64,000 nucleotides of DNA from Pristionchus mayeri (taxonomy: Eukaryota; Nematoda; Chromadorea; Rhabditida; Neodiplogasteridae). The stretch spans positions 33,670,901-33,734,900 of the forward strand of contig BTRK01000006.1 of the NCBI GenBank assembly GCA_036245805.1, written 5' to 3'. This document shows, piece by piece, positions 37,776 to 49,126 of the stretch; the first letter of the stretch is position 1, and each line of letters begins with the position of its first letter. A program made the translations under genes and the position numbers. The notes under the pieces are model-generated. The model saw only the letters and a list, made by a program, of their open reading frames with translations, was not told the origin of the DNA and did no database searches.

Positions 37776-40427
37776 TTATTGTAACATTGTACTCTTTATT
37801 GTTTCCTTTGACCGATACGTAGTATACAGATCCGATCGAGATCTTTCCACACCAGGTGGAGGAGTCGCTATTCTTATAGATAGCACGCTCCCTTCTTCCT
37901 TGATCTCATCCCGATCCTTTTCTGCTTACTGTCAACTAGTTTCTTGTCAGGTCATCCTTACTCCTCACATCTCCCTAATCTTTATTTGTGTCTATCGTAG
38001 TCCGTCGTGTAGTATTGAGTCCTTTAACGAGTGTCTAGAGTATATCTATGATCTGAACTGTTCTCATCTCTCCCCCATTATCCTAGTTGGTGACTTTAAC
38101 TGTAAGGAAGTCGATTGGTCTTCTCTCTCCCTCTCATCGACCAGTCCTCATTCCCATGCTCTCCTCTCTTTCTCCCAGTCCCTTCCTCTCCTTCAACTTG
38201 TCTCATCACCCACTCGTAATCTGAATACTCTAGATCTTGTCTTTACCTCACATGCTCATCTAGTTACTGATTGTGTTGTTTTACCCCCACTCCCATCTCT
38301 AGATCATTCCATTATCCACTTCTCCCTTCCCATCTCTCTTCCTTCCCCCATGCATCCACCCCGTAGAGATTACAGTCGAGTCGATTGGAGTGCGATCTGC
38401 TCTCAGATTGACTCTGTAGACTGGACCTCTCTACTATCCTCCTCGTCCGATCCCGATTCTCTCTACTCTAGTTTCCTCGAGATTGTTCATTCTATCATAG
38501 ACAGCTTGGTACCACTTCGATCTTTCAATCGAAAGCGTATCCGATTCTCCTCTCGCTCTATTCGCCTTTTACGTAAATGTAGGAAGTCGTACAGGAGACG
38601 ATCCTTCACTGACTATTTCTCGACCTGTCGCTCACTTAAACAATCGATTAAGCACACCGCTAGGAGTAGAGAAAACCGTCTAGTGAAATCAAACAACCTC
38701 AAAGCTTTCTTCTCTTATGCAAGTACACGTATTAAAGATCAATCCGATACTATCCCTACACTAGTCTCTCCCGACGGTTCTCTCTGTGTTTCTGACATAT
38801 CTAAGGCGTGTGAACTAGCTCGACATTTCACTGCTTCGTATAATAGCTCCTCTCTGCCTATCCCTTCCTCTTGCACTCTTTCGTCCCCCACATCTATTGA
38901 TTACGTCGACATTTCCCCTCTCCTCGTAGCGAAGTTTCTCTCTCGTCTCCCACCCCGCTTATCCACTTCTCCCGATCACATCCCCTACATCTTCCTTAAA
39001 CGTACTGCCCCACATATTTGCATCCCTCTCTCCATCTTGTTCAATAGATTCTTGCTCCATGGCACTTCTCCCTCCATTTGGAAAACTGCCAAAGTCAAGG
39101 CAATCTATAAGCGCAAAGGACCCAAAAATTCTGCCACCTCTTATCGACCCATCTCACTCACTTGCTCATCGTCCAAAGTTATGGAAAGAATCGTAGGCGA
39201 GACTCTTTGGAACTACCTTTCCGATAACAATCTCATTTCCCCCTACCAACACGGTTTCCGCCCGCGTAGATCGTGCACCTCCGCACTTCTTAACTCTTTC
39301 TCTCAATGGCACTCTGCACTTAACGATGGCCACTACATTTCTGTTGCATTTATCGATTTCTCACGTGCCTTTGACTCTATCCCGATCGACTTACTCATCC
39401 ACAAATGTTCACTTCTAGGCATTTGTGGATCCCTCTTATCATGGATTCGTTCGTTCTTACTCGGTAGATCACAATCTGTCTCAATCAATACCTCTTCCTC
39501 CCCCTCATTCCCTGCCCCCTCAGGAGTGCCCCAAGGCTCTGTCTTAGGGCCTCTTCTCTTTTCCCTGTACATCAGTGACTTACCCTCCTTACTTCCTCCT
39601 AACGTTCACTGTATTCTCTATGCTGATGATGTTAAACTTTGGGCTTACTCTGACCCTGCTTCTCTCCAATCCTCTCTTGATATCCTGTTTAAGTGGTCCA
39701 CCGACTGGGGCCTTACCGTATCCCTCACTAAGACCGAAACTAAATAGGAAGATCACATCCTCCCTCCACATTTTCTCTTAATGGCACCTCTCTTCCAACC
39801 GTATCCCAGTTTACTGATCTAGGAGTCACCTATTCCAATAAACTAGAGTTTAGTGCACACATATCTAGTAAGATTTCAAAGGCCCGCTCTCGTTGCTCTT
39901 ACATCCTAAGAACTTTTGTCTCCAAAAATCCGCAGCTCTATTCTCGTCTATTTATTACATACGTTCGCCCTATTCTCGAATATTGCTCTGAACTTTGGTC
40001 CCCCCAGAGTAGAGATCTATCTAATAGCATCGAACGTGTTCAGCGTAAATTCACCAAATTCGTACTCCTAAAATGTGGCATCGCTGACAGGTCTTATCCT
40101 AACCGTTTGCGTTACTTTCAATTAGAACCGTTAGGATACCGTCGCTCCATTATTGACTTAGCATTCATATACAAAGTGATTCATTCAGATGTTGACATAG
40201 GCTGTCCCTCCTTTATTTACCTTGCACCTCCTAGACCTTGACGCCCCAATCTCTTCCAATTACGTAGACACCACTCCACATCCACTCTCTACCACTCATT
40301 CCTCACCAATAGAGTTGTAACACTGTGGAATCGTATACCTAATAATATTGTTATCTCTAGAAATAGTGATTTGTTCTCGCTCAGAGTTAAAACTATTCAT
40401 AATATTGATTACTCCTCGTATCTCTAA
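37776..40427 (+). mobile_element. 5'-truncated, degenerate non-LTR retrotransposon (CR1/Jockey-like)
   Basis: The frame starts inside the apurinic-type endonuclease (RSDRD..GGGVAIL, ICVYRSPSC, ILVGDFNCKEVDW) and runs into a reverse transcriptase with FIDFSRAFDSI, GVPQGSVLGPLLFSLY and the catalytic YADD. It stops at 39747. The C-terminal region continues in another frame (TYVRPILEYCSELWSP, then IERVQRKFTKF) until about 40427, with one further in-frame TGA near 40240. So there is a frameshift near 39745, a nonsense codon, and loss of the 5' end. An imperfect 20-bp direct duplication (ACATTGTACTCTTTATTGTA) lies at the 5' edge. It sits about 50 bp downstream of the granulin gene, same strand. Catalytic residues are intact but the element looks inactive. 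Confidence 0.9.
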
Positions 40428-41079
40428 TTCACTCTCATTTGTAATTGATCGTATCCCTTTGTCATCTAGATATGACATCGTATTATCATGCTTATAAGTT
40501 GCCTGTAACATTTACTCCTAATCACCTTATCATATCGCATGATAAAGAATTATTATTATTATCAATATGCCTAAGATTGGACAAAATACATGACGAAATC
40601 ATCTCTGATCTACGATCGGAGACACACTCTTTTTTCTACATTGATGGAATGCTTCAAAGATTCAGCCATGTATTCCCTCTGTATATACTTTGAAAAATAA
40701 CAGGTCAATAACCAAATGATCAATTACGAGATATTTTTTCAACCAATCATTCTCACTTTCCATTGTTACTGACCCGGCGTCGTAACCGGTTAATTATTAA
40801 TCTCGTAACCGGTTACGAAAAATCCAATTTCAATTTGCCCATCCAATTTGCAATAGCACGTGACTTTTCGTAATTGAACTGTTATAACAATTTATGTGAC
40901 CGGTCACTTGATTCGTGACCGGTTACGAGGAAAGTGTTATAACCGGTTACTCCACCATTCAAAGTCTACTCTGTATCCTTAGTTGCTTGAGTATCAAATC
41001 ATCACCCAAAACAGTGATTTATCTCATTTCCTTCTACAGTTCGCTCTTTCGATTCTCCACTTCGTCTCTCCCCTTCCCT
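40428..41079. other. AT-rich intergenic region with palindrome cluster
   Basis: About 650 nt without a gene between the retroelement and the minus-strand gene. Its notable content is the AACCGGTT-type cluster annotated separately. Confidence 0.5.
40784..40948. promoter_or_regulatory. cluster of five ACCGGT palindromes, Grainyhead/CP2-like sites
   Basis: Five sites in 165 nt share ACCGGT in a palindromic context: AACCGGTT at 40784-40791, 40807-40814 and 40941-40948, GACCGGTC at 40898-40905 and GACCGGTT at 40917-40924. Four of the five extend to GTRACCGGTYAC or close to it. AACCGGTT is the established binding consensus of Grainyhead/LSF (CP2) transcription factors, which drive epidermal and cuticle genes. 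A homotypic cluster suggests an enhancer, perhaps for the divergent genes to the right, but a repeat origin is not excluded. Confidence 0.5.
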
Positions 41080-41539
41080 CTATGCCGATGCAGTCACTCC
41101 CTTCTCCGTCGGGCTCTTCACCTGCGATTTCTTCGGATCGGCAGTGCCTGAACAGTTAGTTGGTGATCCTCTTGGCTGGTTACTGTAACTACAGTAACCC
41201 ACCTGGTCCACTTCCGCCCATGGGGTCGCTGCCTGGGGGCTGCTTCGCGGGCTCGCCCTGCTTCGGCTGCTTCACGTCCGGTCCGAAGTCGGTGTTCACG
41301 TCCTGAAGTAGATACGGTAGGAGTACGGTAGTGTAGGGTAAAGGTGCGGTAATCTACGAGCACGGTACTACAACCAAGATAGGGCAATACGAGTAGAGTA
41401 AGATTAGGGTGGGGTATTCGCAGATTACGGTATGTCCCTCACATCGACCGATTCGTCGTCCTTCTGCGGACGCTGCAGCCCATTCTCGATTGCGTCATTC
41501 CACTCTTTGTCCCGATGGAACTTCGTGTCAGGAGCCCCC
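41080..41539 (-). CDS. unrecognised hydrophilic Gly/Pro/Lys-rich protein, 5' uncertain
   Basis: Three minus-strand exons agree in phase: 41539-41443, 41302-41203 and 41147-41080 (TAG), about 88 residues. The sequence has a charged N-terminal part (KFHRDKEWNDAIENGLQRP), a Pro/Gln/Lys/Gly linker (KQPKQGEPAKQPPGSDP) and a basic tail ending KGVTASA. No signal peptide, membrane segment or family is visible. Upstream exons are tentative: 41739-41698 (Arg/Gln-rich) keeps phase, and a start near 41915 is possible. If that start is right, the gene is head-to-head with the thioesterase at 42333, about 400 nt apart. Confidence 0.5.
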
Positions 41540-42332
41540 CTGGAGAACGGTAGGTAATGTTGCAGTAAGAAAAGGAGAACTGAAGCCAATCAATCGATAT
41601 TACGGCCAGATGGTAGCCTACAGTATCCCGAATAAAACGTACACTTTGGGGGGGGTGGTTGCTTGGGTGAAAGGGCGGCTTCTGGAGTGCCAGGTACCTT
41701 CGCAGCCGAGACTGCTGTTGAGGCCGAGGACGGTTTCGCCTGATTCAGTGGTGGTCGTTACTAAGGGATACTGTAGATTCTCGTACCGCTCCAGGCACCG
41801 GACCCTTCCCCTTCCCACATACGAGCACCGCGATCGATGTTGCACCTGGAAAAGGGATTATTGATCTATGATAATGGGCGGAAATTGCCTATTGTGACCA
41901 GCAGCATAGAGAGGAACATTGTGAGGCGACCGCCGCGAACGAAGGACAAATGTAGGAATGAAGGGGAGAGGAGGGGGAAGGGAACATTGTTTACGAGAAA
42001 AGGGATATGCAAAATCATGAATCCGAATTTAATTATATTAGAGTATCTGCTAAAACTCGCATTCATAAGCTAGCCACACTCGTTTATCGAAAATGGATAG
42101 ATAGCTAGATAATAGATAGTGTTTTACACGTTTTAACGTTCCTTTTCGTTTTCTGATCAACAACAAACAATATCAGTGACTGACTAACAACAAGGAGAGA
42201 AACAAGAGGAGAGAAAATAGAGAATCGAACACCAGAGTACGAGAGATCCTCAATTGAGAGTGTGTGTCTCGTCTGTATTCTGTAGTCCATTCCATTGACC
42301 AAGAATGGCATTCGACTCTCTCACTCCTCTCG

Positions 42333-43646
42333 ATGTTCGCTGCTCCAACTTCCATCGACAATTACTTCAAAGTGTTTAGAGAAGATGATGGAAACTTAGG
42401 GTATCCTACTTCCTTCTCTTGAATTTACTTTGTAAAATTGATCATATTATTATTTCAGCTCCGATCCTCCGTACATTGGGGGAGTCTCAGTGCCTGATCG
42501 ACTGTATGGAGGTCTCGCAGTTGCACAGGCATCACATTTTTTTAAATTATAAAGATGAGGGATTAGTCAGTTATTAAGAGTGATTTGAGGTGGTGAAGGC
42601 AGTGGTCTCTCTCCATCCCCATCTCTCGCCACATACTGTCAACTACAAGTTCGTCTCTCCGGGTAGAAAAATGGAGGAGTCGATGGGTGAACAAATAATT
42701 TCAGCCACAGCGAGCATTCCTATCAAATTCAAGCTAAGTCAGTTCAACGAAGGGAAAATGGCAGCCATCACCATATTTCAGAGCGGTAAAGTCGTGGGAA
42801 TGGCACATATTCAAGTGAGTACACTTTAGAATATTTGGAATAGACTAGCAAGAAGCAACTGCGACATCTCTTGTAAAGTGCATCTCTTATCTTAAGTCGA
42901 GCACCGAGCCGGAAGTCCTTGACTCTTCTCCCTTCCTCTGCCCTCATTATAACTCCCCCAATGAATATGCAAGCACGGACGAATTGGCACGGAGTGGACA
43001 GAGTCACAAGTTTATCTACCTGCAGGTAGAAATATATGATAATCGCACGTTCAACCAAAAGGATTGATGCAGGAGCTCAGTTACTACCCGATGGAAATCC
43101 GCCCCATTGAGACGCCCCTTTTCCCAAAGAGTGCCACGAACAGACACAGTACATGGTTGAGAATGAAACCACAATTTCATGGCGGGTGATCATGTTTCCC
43201 CGGTGATCCCTAAATTTGTTTAGACTCTCTCAAGCGAAGTGACGGATTATTCGTCGTGCTTTTCATGTCAGATTTCACAATGCTTCAAGTTGCATCTGAA
43301 ATGTATGAGAGAGCAAACGTAAAAGTTAGACTTTCATTATTATTTTTTCAATATGTTAGTTTCCTGTCAGATTAAAACGATATCATCGCTCCATCACTCC
43401 TTGAGGGTTCACGAGACTGATCTGGATGTGAGTTTCTTTACACGATTTCTCCACTCCTTCTCTGACTCCTCTCTGACTTTGATCTCTCAGCCCCTCTCGT
43501 GGTTCCTCGTGGTGGTCGAATGTCACGTGATCTCTCATCGTCGTGGTCGACTAGAAGCCCTCATCTTCGACGAATCTCGCAAGTGTGTGATGAGTGTGGT
43601 GCAAGAGGGATACTTCCTCCCTGCTCCCACTCAATCAAAGATATGA
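42333..43646 (+). CDS. acyl-CoA thioesterase, TesB/ACOT8 family, copy 1
   Basis: Hydrolyses acyl-CoA to free fatty acid and CoA, probably in peroxisomes. Nine exons, 288 residues: 42333-42400, 42459-42528, 42590-42662, 42705-42814, 42897-43025, 43073-43181, 43224-43318, 43371-43427 and 43491-43646 (TGA). The double hot-dog layout is recognisable: RLYGGLAVAQ, LHPHLSPHTVNYKFVSP, GKVVGMAHIQ, MEIRPIET, FMSDFT, SSLHHS and SVVQEG. Asp203, Ser224 and Gln275 line up with the TesB Asp/Thr/Gln catalytic set. The protein ends in SKI, a PTS1-like peroxisomal signal. Two introns begin with GC instead of GT (42529 and 43182); both are needed to keep phase and match the paralog. It has a tandem copy 414 nt downstream. 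Confidence 0.9.
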
Positions 43647-44059
43647 CACTTATCTACCTGATTTGGAGCGAAAGCAGTGGATGTAGCAGTGGATAAATTG
43701 ATGTTTCTTCCATATATTGGATCGTTGCGAACACCCGAATACTCTCGTCATGTCATGAAATCAACAGTGCAACAAGTGTCACCTTTATCAGATCAAATGG
43801 TTCAAGTTCAAGTGACATGCAACTGAGGGTTATTGCTTCGCTGCAGAAGATTATCGAGATGCACTGATAAGATAGTATGCAGTGAAACGTGCGGGTTTCA
43901 TTCATATCTTCAAACCGTTTGCAAACTTTTTCGGTGATAGGGCACTTTCTGCAAGTCGACTGGACAATAAAAAGTTTTTGGTGTGTGTTCCTCTTCTCTA
44001 ACTTGCACTCATTTCTCTTCCCTGTTCAAAGTGTCATCTCAAACCATTCGTTTCAATCG

Positions 44060-45325
44060 ATGGCCATTGTCTCCTCTCCATCCTCCATCTCAAACTACTT
44101 CAGTCTCTTCGCCATTGATGAATCCACTGCGAAGTTAGTTCTCTTAACTAATTTCCTTTTTTTAATTCCTTCTTCTCTTTCCACAGATCTGATCCTCCTC
44201 ATCTCTTCGGAGGTCTCTTAGACCGAGTTTACGGTGGAATGCTACTGTATCAGGCAAGTCTAATCTAACAATTCCATCTACATCTGCTCAGACAGCAAAA
44301 GCATTCATCACACTGCATCCTGATCTCGTTCCTCACTACATCAACTACAACTTTTCCGCTCCTGGTATGTATGTGTTTTCTTGTTTATCCAATTTGTTAT
44401 CGTTACCAGCCAATTCAAAACTCCCACTCCAATTCAAACTAAGTTCTGACGATGGAACGATCGCGAAGATAATTGTTTCTCAGAACAAGAAAACAGTGGG
44501 AATTGGGCACGTTCGAGTGAGTTCGATCATTCGAAAACTCACTATTTCCTTCGTCCCAGTATTCCAATGTTTCGGATTTCCTCGATTCATCGCTCTCGAT
44601 TTCCCCCGATTGTGAACCACCGGAAAGATATGCGAGCTTTGATCTGAGGCAACTGTGAGTGATACATCCATACTCTAATTCTCTCTCGAGTTCTTCTAAG
44701 TTACCTCCTGACTACTCACGCTGGGATTAATCCCACCATGGGAGCATTCCCCATTGAAGCACGACCAATTGAAAACGGAGAGATACATCGAACAACGATG
44801 TGGGTGAGAATCACCCCGGAGAACCATGGTAGGTCAGTCGGAAGAAAAGATACAGTGTCAGAGAATGTGCAGGTTCCCTCAAGAATACAGACGGTCTCCC
44901 AGTGCTCTTCTTTCTCTCTGATTGCACTATGTTTTTCGCAGCCTTCAAAATCTTCGAGAGATCAGGAATCAGAGTAAGCCCATAAATTATTCATTGTTGA
45001 TATTCCATTCAGATCGATGGCACGGCTTCACTTCATCATTCGGTTAGGATTCACGAAGCGAATCTAGATGTACGCATCTCTTGCTTAAAGAAGAGTGCTT
45101 TGAAACATGCTCAATTAGTGCTTTTCAAAAAAATCATTTTAGAGAATATTACTGATTCTGATGTTTTGTTCTCTGCAGCCCTTCGGATGGTACTTGGCCG
45201 ACACGGAGTGCGAATTGATCTCCCATGGTCGAGCACTGCAGAGATCACGGATCTTCGATGCTTCTCGCAAGTGTGTCCTCACTGTGGTGCAGGAGGGATT
45301 CCTGCAGAGGGAGAACAAACTGTGA
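44060..45325 (+). CDS. acyl-CoA thioesterase, TesB/ACOT8 family, copy 2
   Basis: Tandem paralog of the gene at 42333 with the same domain order. Nine exons, 282 residues: 44060-44133, 44187-44253, 44292-44364, 44410-44516, 44560-44654, 44701-44828, 44873-44973, 45013-45069 and 45179-45325 (TGA). Matching landmarks: SDPPHLFGGLLDRVYGG, LHPDLVPHYINYNFSAP, KTVGIGHVR, PIEARPIEN, FFLSDCT, ASLHHSVRIHE and LTVVQEG. The Asp, Ser and Gln catalytic positions are kept. The C-terminus is NKL, a weaker PTS1 variant than SKI. The second intron (44254-44291) starts with GC, at the same position as in copy 1. The linker before the second hot dog (YSNVSDFL, PPERYASFD) has diverged strongly from copy 1. The family is certain; exact substrate length is not. 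Confidence 0.9.
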
Positions 45326-45759
45326 TTCGAATCTATTGGACTTGCTATGTGATACTCGAAAGAATTTATTGTTTATTTACTTATTGTTAATTTCCCTAGC
45401 ATTCAGTAGTAAGTACATGAAACTTGTAATTGATACCCCATGAAATAACGAGATATGTGCAGTTGTTACTAGTCTATTTACTCTAGTGAAGGGAATTCGT
45501 CGGATGTATCTCTACTTATCTACTCTTCCCAGCATTTTTTCATGTTCCCATGGCTACTGTTTTCGCCTCCGTCAATGCGAAGCAAATTGAGGAAGAATAA
45601 TGAGATTTGATTGTGTGTTCTCTCTTCTGCAAAGTGAGGGTGGTAAACAACCATGGTGACTCGCCCTTTCCTCTCCCTAGTGGAGACTCTAATGGTCCCT
45701 CTCCCCTCTGACTCCCCCTCCCTTCTCCCTTTAGGGGGCCTTTTCGCTAACCTACATGT
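45326..45759. other. 3' flank of thioesterase copy 2
   Basis: About 430 nt, AT-rich then CT-rich; no gene seen. Confidence 0.5.
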
Positions 45760-45831
45760 GCCAGCTTGGCTTAGAGGCAAAGCGTCGCTCTCGTAAAGCG
45801 AAGATCGCAGGTTCGATTCCTGCAGTTGGCA
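45760..45831 (+). tRNA. tRNA-Thr (CGT)
   Basis: Acceptor GCCAGCT pairs with AGTTGGC (one G-T), A discriminator. The anticodon loop CTCGTAA between TCGCT and AGCGA gives CGT. The T arm is GCAGG TTCGATT CCTGC. Standard A and B boxes. Stands alone between protein genes. Confidence 0.95.
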
Positions 45832-45832
45832 A

Positions 45833-45896
45833 TAGTTTTTGATGTTTTTGATGTGCAATAGTTTTTGATGTTTTTGATGTTTTTTATAGTTTTTGT
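45833..45896. repeat. short tandem repeat of GTTTTTGAT units
   Basis: Several imperfect copies of AATAGTTTTTGATGTTTTTG directly after the tRNA-Thr. The T-runs may also serve as the Pol III terminator. Confidence 0.7.
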
Positions 45897-47636
45897 CTTT
45901 TGCAGATTTTTTTAAATCTCGTTAATTGAAGATACGGAACAACGGTAAACCACGCAGTGAACTACATTGCACCTTGTGCATGCTTAATGTCGAAAGAACG
46001 AACAAGTTTCCATTCCAAAATTATCGAGTTGATTTTGCATTTCGGAATTGAAAGCATAGTGATTTTTCCTTGGTTCAGTGGTTCAGATCTTTCAATTCCT
46101 GCTTCAACCTCTCCGTTGCTTGCTCTTCTTTCTCCGTGGAGACTAATGGGGGAGAAAGAGGGGGGCGAGAGCGGACTAATCATCACTCCTTTTCTCGAAT
46201 GAGTGAAACATGACTTTTCAACAGTCATACCATCTGCTATGCAGTGCTCACTCCTTCCTCCACTGAAGATAATATTCAAGTACCGCAAATTCGTGCGAAT
46301 GTTGTTCATGGGTTTGTTCCCTGTACATCGGAAATTATTCCAAATTGCTGCGGGTTTAGACTTGTTCATCATTGTATTGCTTAATTTGCGATAGATCTGC
46401 TCCTTCCTCGAGGGCTCAAAGGGAAAGGAGAAATCTACCCAAGAGAATCGAAAGAGCACTGAGTGATACGAGGAAAGAGGAAAACAGGAACAATGTTGAA
46501 AGTTTCGAGGACTTTATGGATCTTACGTGAGTCCCCGTTTCTACGTGTGCAAACTCCTGAGAGAAAGGGAGATATTGTGGTGTCAACCTAGATAAGTAGA
46601 GAGGAGAGGAAAAGAATAAGACGAAGAATAAGATTGATCAATCGTTGGACGGTCAAAATAAACGCTTTTCTAGTTCGTCGAAGAAAAATAGAGGTCCTCG
46701 CTGTCCTCGCGAAAGAATCACCAGCAGGTTCCATCATTTGTTTCAATAGGCTTCACGAATTCAAACAATCCTGTTTGATTCAGGTTCGTACAGAGTACGT
46801 CCGATTCTTCGAGGCAGCCTACGGATACAATCCACTCCAGTTTGTTGAGCAAGTCTTTTCAAATGAGAAAAACTAAATTTTGACACCAAAACTACCTCTG
46901 TCTATACCTAGGGTCCACAACGTGGATAGCCGATGTTTCGGAATCTGGACAAAAGTGGGTTAAAACAGTCCCATAGGGTCTCAATAACATCCTCCTTTTG
47001 GAATTAGATCGATATCTCATCTCTAAAGCGAGATACAGCTCGAGAAGCACGAGCGACGAGCACAACGGGAGAGGGGGGAAAGGCGAGACGAGAGGAAAAG
47101 TGGGCGGAGTCAATATCTCCTCTCTGCTCCTCTCCCCTTTGTCGCACCCCCCTCCATTATTCCGCCGATTTCGCTATACAAATGAGTGAAATACCGTTCT
47201 AATCTTCGCTTAAGATATCCCCCGATGCTTTTGTGTGTATTGTAGGAGCATTCAAGTAAAAAACATCACATTTATCGATTAGGGGTGCTCCTTAGCCACA
47301 ATTCACGCGCAAAACAACAGAAATTAGCACAATAAAATAAGAAAGCGAGTGAATGGTGCCATCAGACCATTTAATTCTCAGAAAGACATGGAAACTAGGG
47401 AACAGGGTTTGGATACGGTAGGGGGGGCAATGGATACTGTAAGTGGTCAGAGAAGGCCGAGATAGATAAAAAGATAGAAGAGGGTAGGGGAGGAGAAAAT
47501 ACAGACTACGGAAAACAACCAGACGAAATACGAAGGCAAGCACCTACGAGGGAAACATTCGTGCTGAGCACAAGAACAAAGATCAACGATCGACAGAAGA
47601 TAAAATTTCTGAGAACAAGAAACAAATTTACAATAA
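45897..47636. other. intergenic region, no supported gene
   Basis: Several open frames of 60-165 codons occur on both strands, the longest on minus at 45962-46459, but none has splice sites, codon bias or motifs that convince me. A start codon followed by 10 codons and a perfect GTGAGT donor at about 46493-46527 could be a first exon, but no in-phase partner was found. Confidence 0.4.
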
Positions 47637-47924
47637 TTAGTCATAAATAACATTGAAAACTTTGGAATTAAAATATCTGATATACTCTGAATAATATGAT
47701 ATAAAAGATCGATCTACAATAAGAAATGCAATGACTATGCAGGCTGACAAAGAAAGTTTAAATTGGTGGGGAAGTGGATCAGAGAAAATTTTCGAGCAAG
47801 TCGAACAATAATCATTTAGGGAGGACTCTAACTGGGAAAGGGGGGGGTGGTCGAAGGAAATTAGGGGAAATGGAGGTGACCAAACTGGTCTCACCTCTCC
47901 TGACGATCGAAGAGACGACTCCAT
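47637..47924 (-). CDS. possible small membrane-anchored protein, unrecognised
   Basis: The minus frame starts at ATG 47924 inside a segment that follows a good TTTTTCAG site. It runs 10 codons (MESSLRSSGE) to a GTGAGA donor; a CCCAG acceptor 63 nt later resumes the same frame (LESSLNDYCSTCSKIF) and ends at 47637. Because 63 is divisible by 3 the frame is open with or without the intron (74 or 95 residues). A hydrophobic segment (FKLSLSACIVIAFLIV) could be a membrane anchor. No homology recognised. Confidence 0.3.
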   Translation of the reverse strand: MESSLRSSGEVRPVWSPPFPLISFDHPPLSQLESSLNDYCSTCSKIFSDPLPHQFKLSLSACIVIAFLIVDRSFISYYSEYIRYFNSKVFNVIYD

Positions 47925-49126
47925 CCTCTCTCACGTCTTCTTCCAATCGATGCTCTGGCTCTGAAAAAGTAGATTTTACAATTTAGAAACAATGCGCACA
48001 TGGAAACCACTATCTCCATATAAATGCCTACCAATTTTATCGTACAAATAAGAAATACGACTAGGAAAATAACTAAAAAACGGAGGAAAATCTGACGAAT
48101 TGGACGAACCAAAGCATCACGGATGTATACAACGCGTTAGAGTGCATGAACAGAGGTAATTGATAGCAAAACATAAAGGTTATAAAGGTTAGCTAAGAAA
48201 AGTAATCAATAATCACAGCAATACTTACTTACGCGTTAGAGATGGAGCGAAAAACGGATCAGGCCGGCTAATCCTATCAATTATGAGTGTTGAACGCATC
48301 GAAACCGCACCAAAACGGGAACAGTGATAGACCAGTTCACGTAGACTAGGAACAAGCAAGAAAATGCATAAAATAATCGATGAAAACGCGATAAAAATCG
48401 ATAAATCGATAAAACAGCCAGCCGAATATATCGTTCCGAGAGTATCCTTTCAATGCCTCATCGACGGTAAATAGCGGAACTTGCTTAGAATTTCTCCCGG
48501 AGCTTCAAAAAAATCAAATGAGGAGCACAATTAAACGAAAGTATAAATCTTCGTTTGCTTTCGCGTTTTGGACTGATATGAGACCATTAAATATGAATAT
48601 TGCCCGACGAACTTATAATTTTTCGTATAAACGGCTTTTTAACCTCATTTTTTCAATTTTGACCTACTTAGAGGAGTCAGACCTAGTTCGTCGAGCAACC
48701 ACTCGATTTGTCTCGGGGAAAGCTATCGCATTCTTTTTTGGTCGACCGTTTTGGTCGCGAATTACGCATGTGCTCCTCAAATCTCGCTTTAGATGGGAAA
48801 ACTGTCCGAGCCCAGTGGGCGGAGCTTGTGGTGCCTATCTATACCCAAAAAAAACCGCATTATCAGATCTTCATACTATCAATTGGCTTAGCACGATAGA
48901 TATACAAAGACCAAGCCATAGCAGTGAATAAACTCGTCTTCACTTTTTTCACATAAACTTCTTCCTTCATTTTTCATTTCTGCACGTTGGAAATCATTTT
49001 TTTCAGATCTCTGATTATATTGCCTCATTTCCATATTTTTTCTTCGCATCACTCCATCTCCTCCTCCTCATCCCTCTTCCCTTCATTTCTCCCTCCCTGC
49101 ATCCTTCCAATCGGCCGTTCCATCCG
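47925..49126. other. intergenic region upstream of the type I membrane protein
   Basis: AT-rich with repeated ATCGAT motifs around 48380-48420 and a 137-codon + frame (48518-48931) that has no splice context. Its last part is pyrimidine-rich and ends in TTTTTTCAG at 49007, the probable trans-splice site of the next gene. Confidence 0.4.

Noticed and set aside
40784..40948. CRISPR-like array
   Set aside because: The repeats are 8-12-nt palindromes with uneven spacing in a eukaryotic genome; binding sites are a better reading.
41080..41539. Collagen fragment (Gly/Pro-rich)
   Set aside because: There is no Gly-X-Y periodicity; the composition is Pro/Gln/Lys/Gly without triplet repeat.
44517..44750. 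Apparent frameshift in thioesterase copy 2
   Set aside because: An additional exon at 44560-44654 and a start of the next exon at 44701 restore phase and align with copy 1, so the gene is intact.
45962..46459. Minus-strand frame of 165 codons
   Set aside because: No codon bias, start context or family; overlapping + strand frames are equally open.
48518..48931. + strand frame of 137 codons
   Set aside because: AT-rich, no splice context and no motif; likely chance or repeat-derived.
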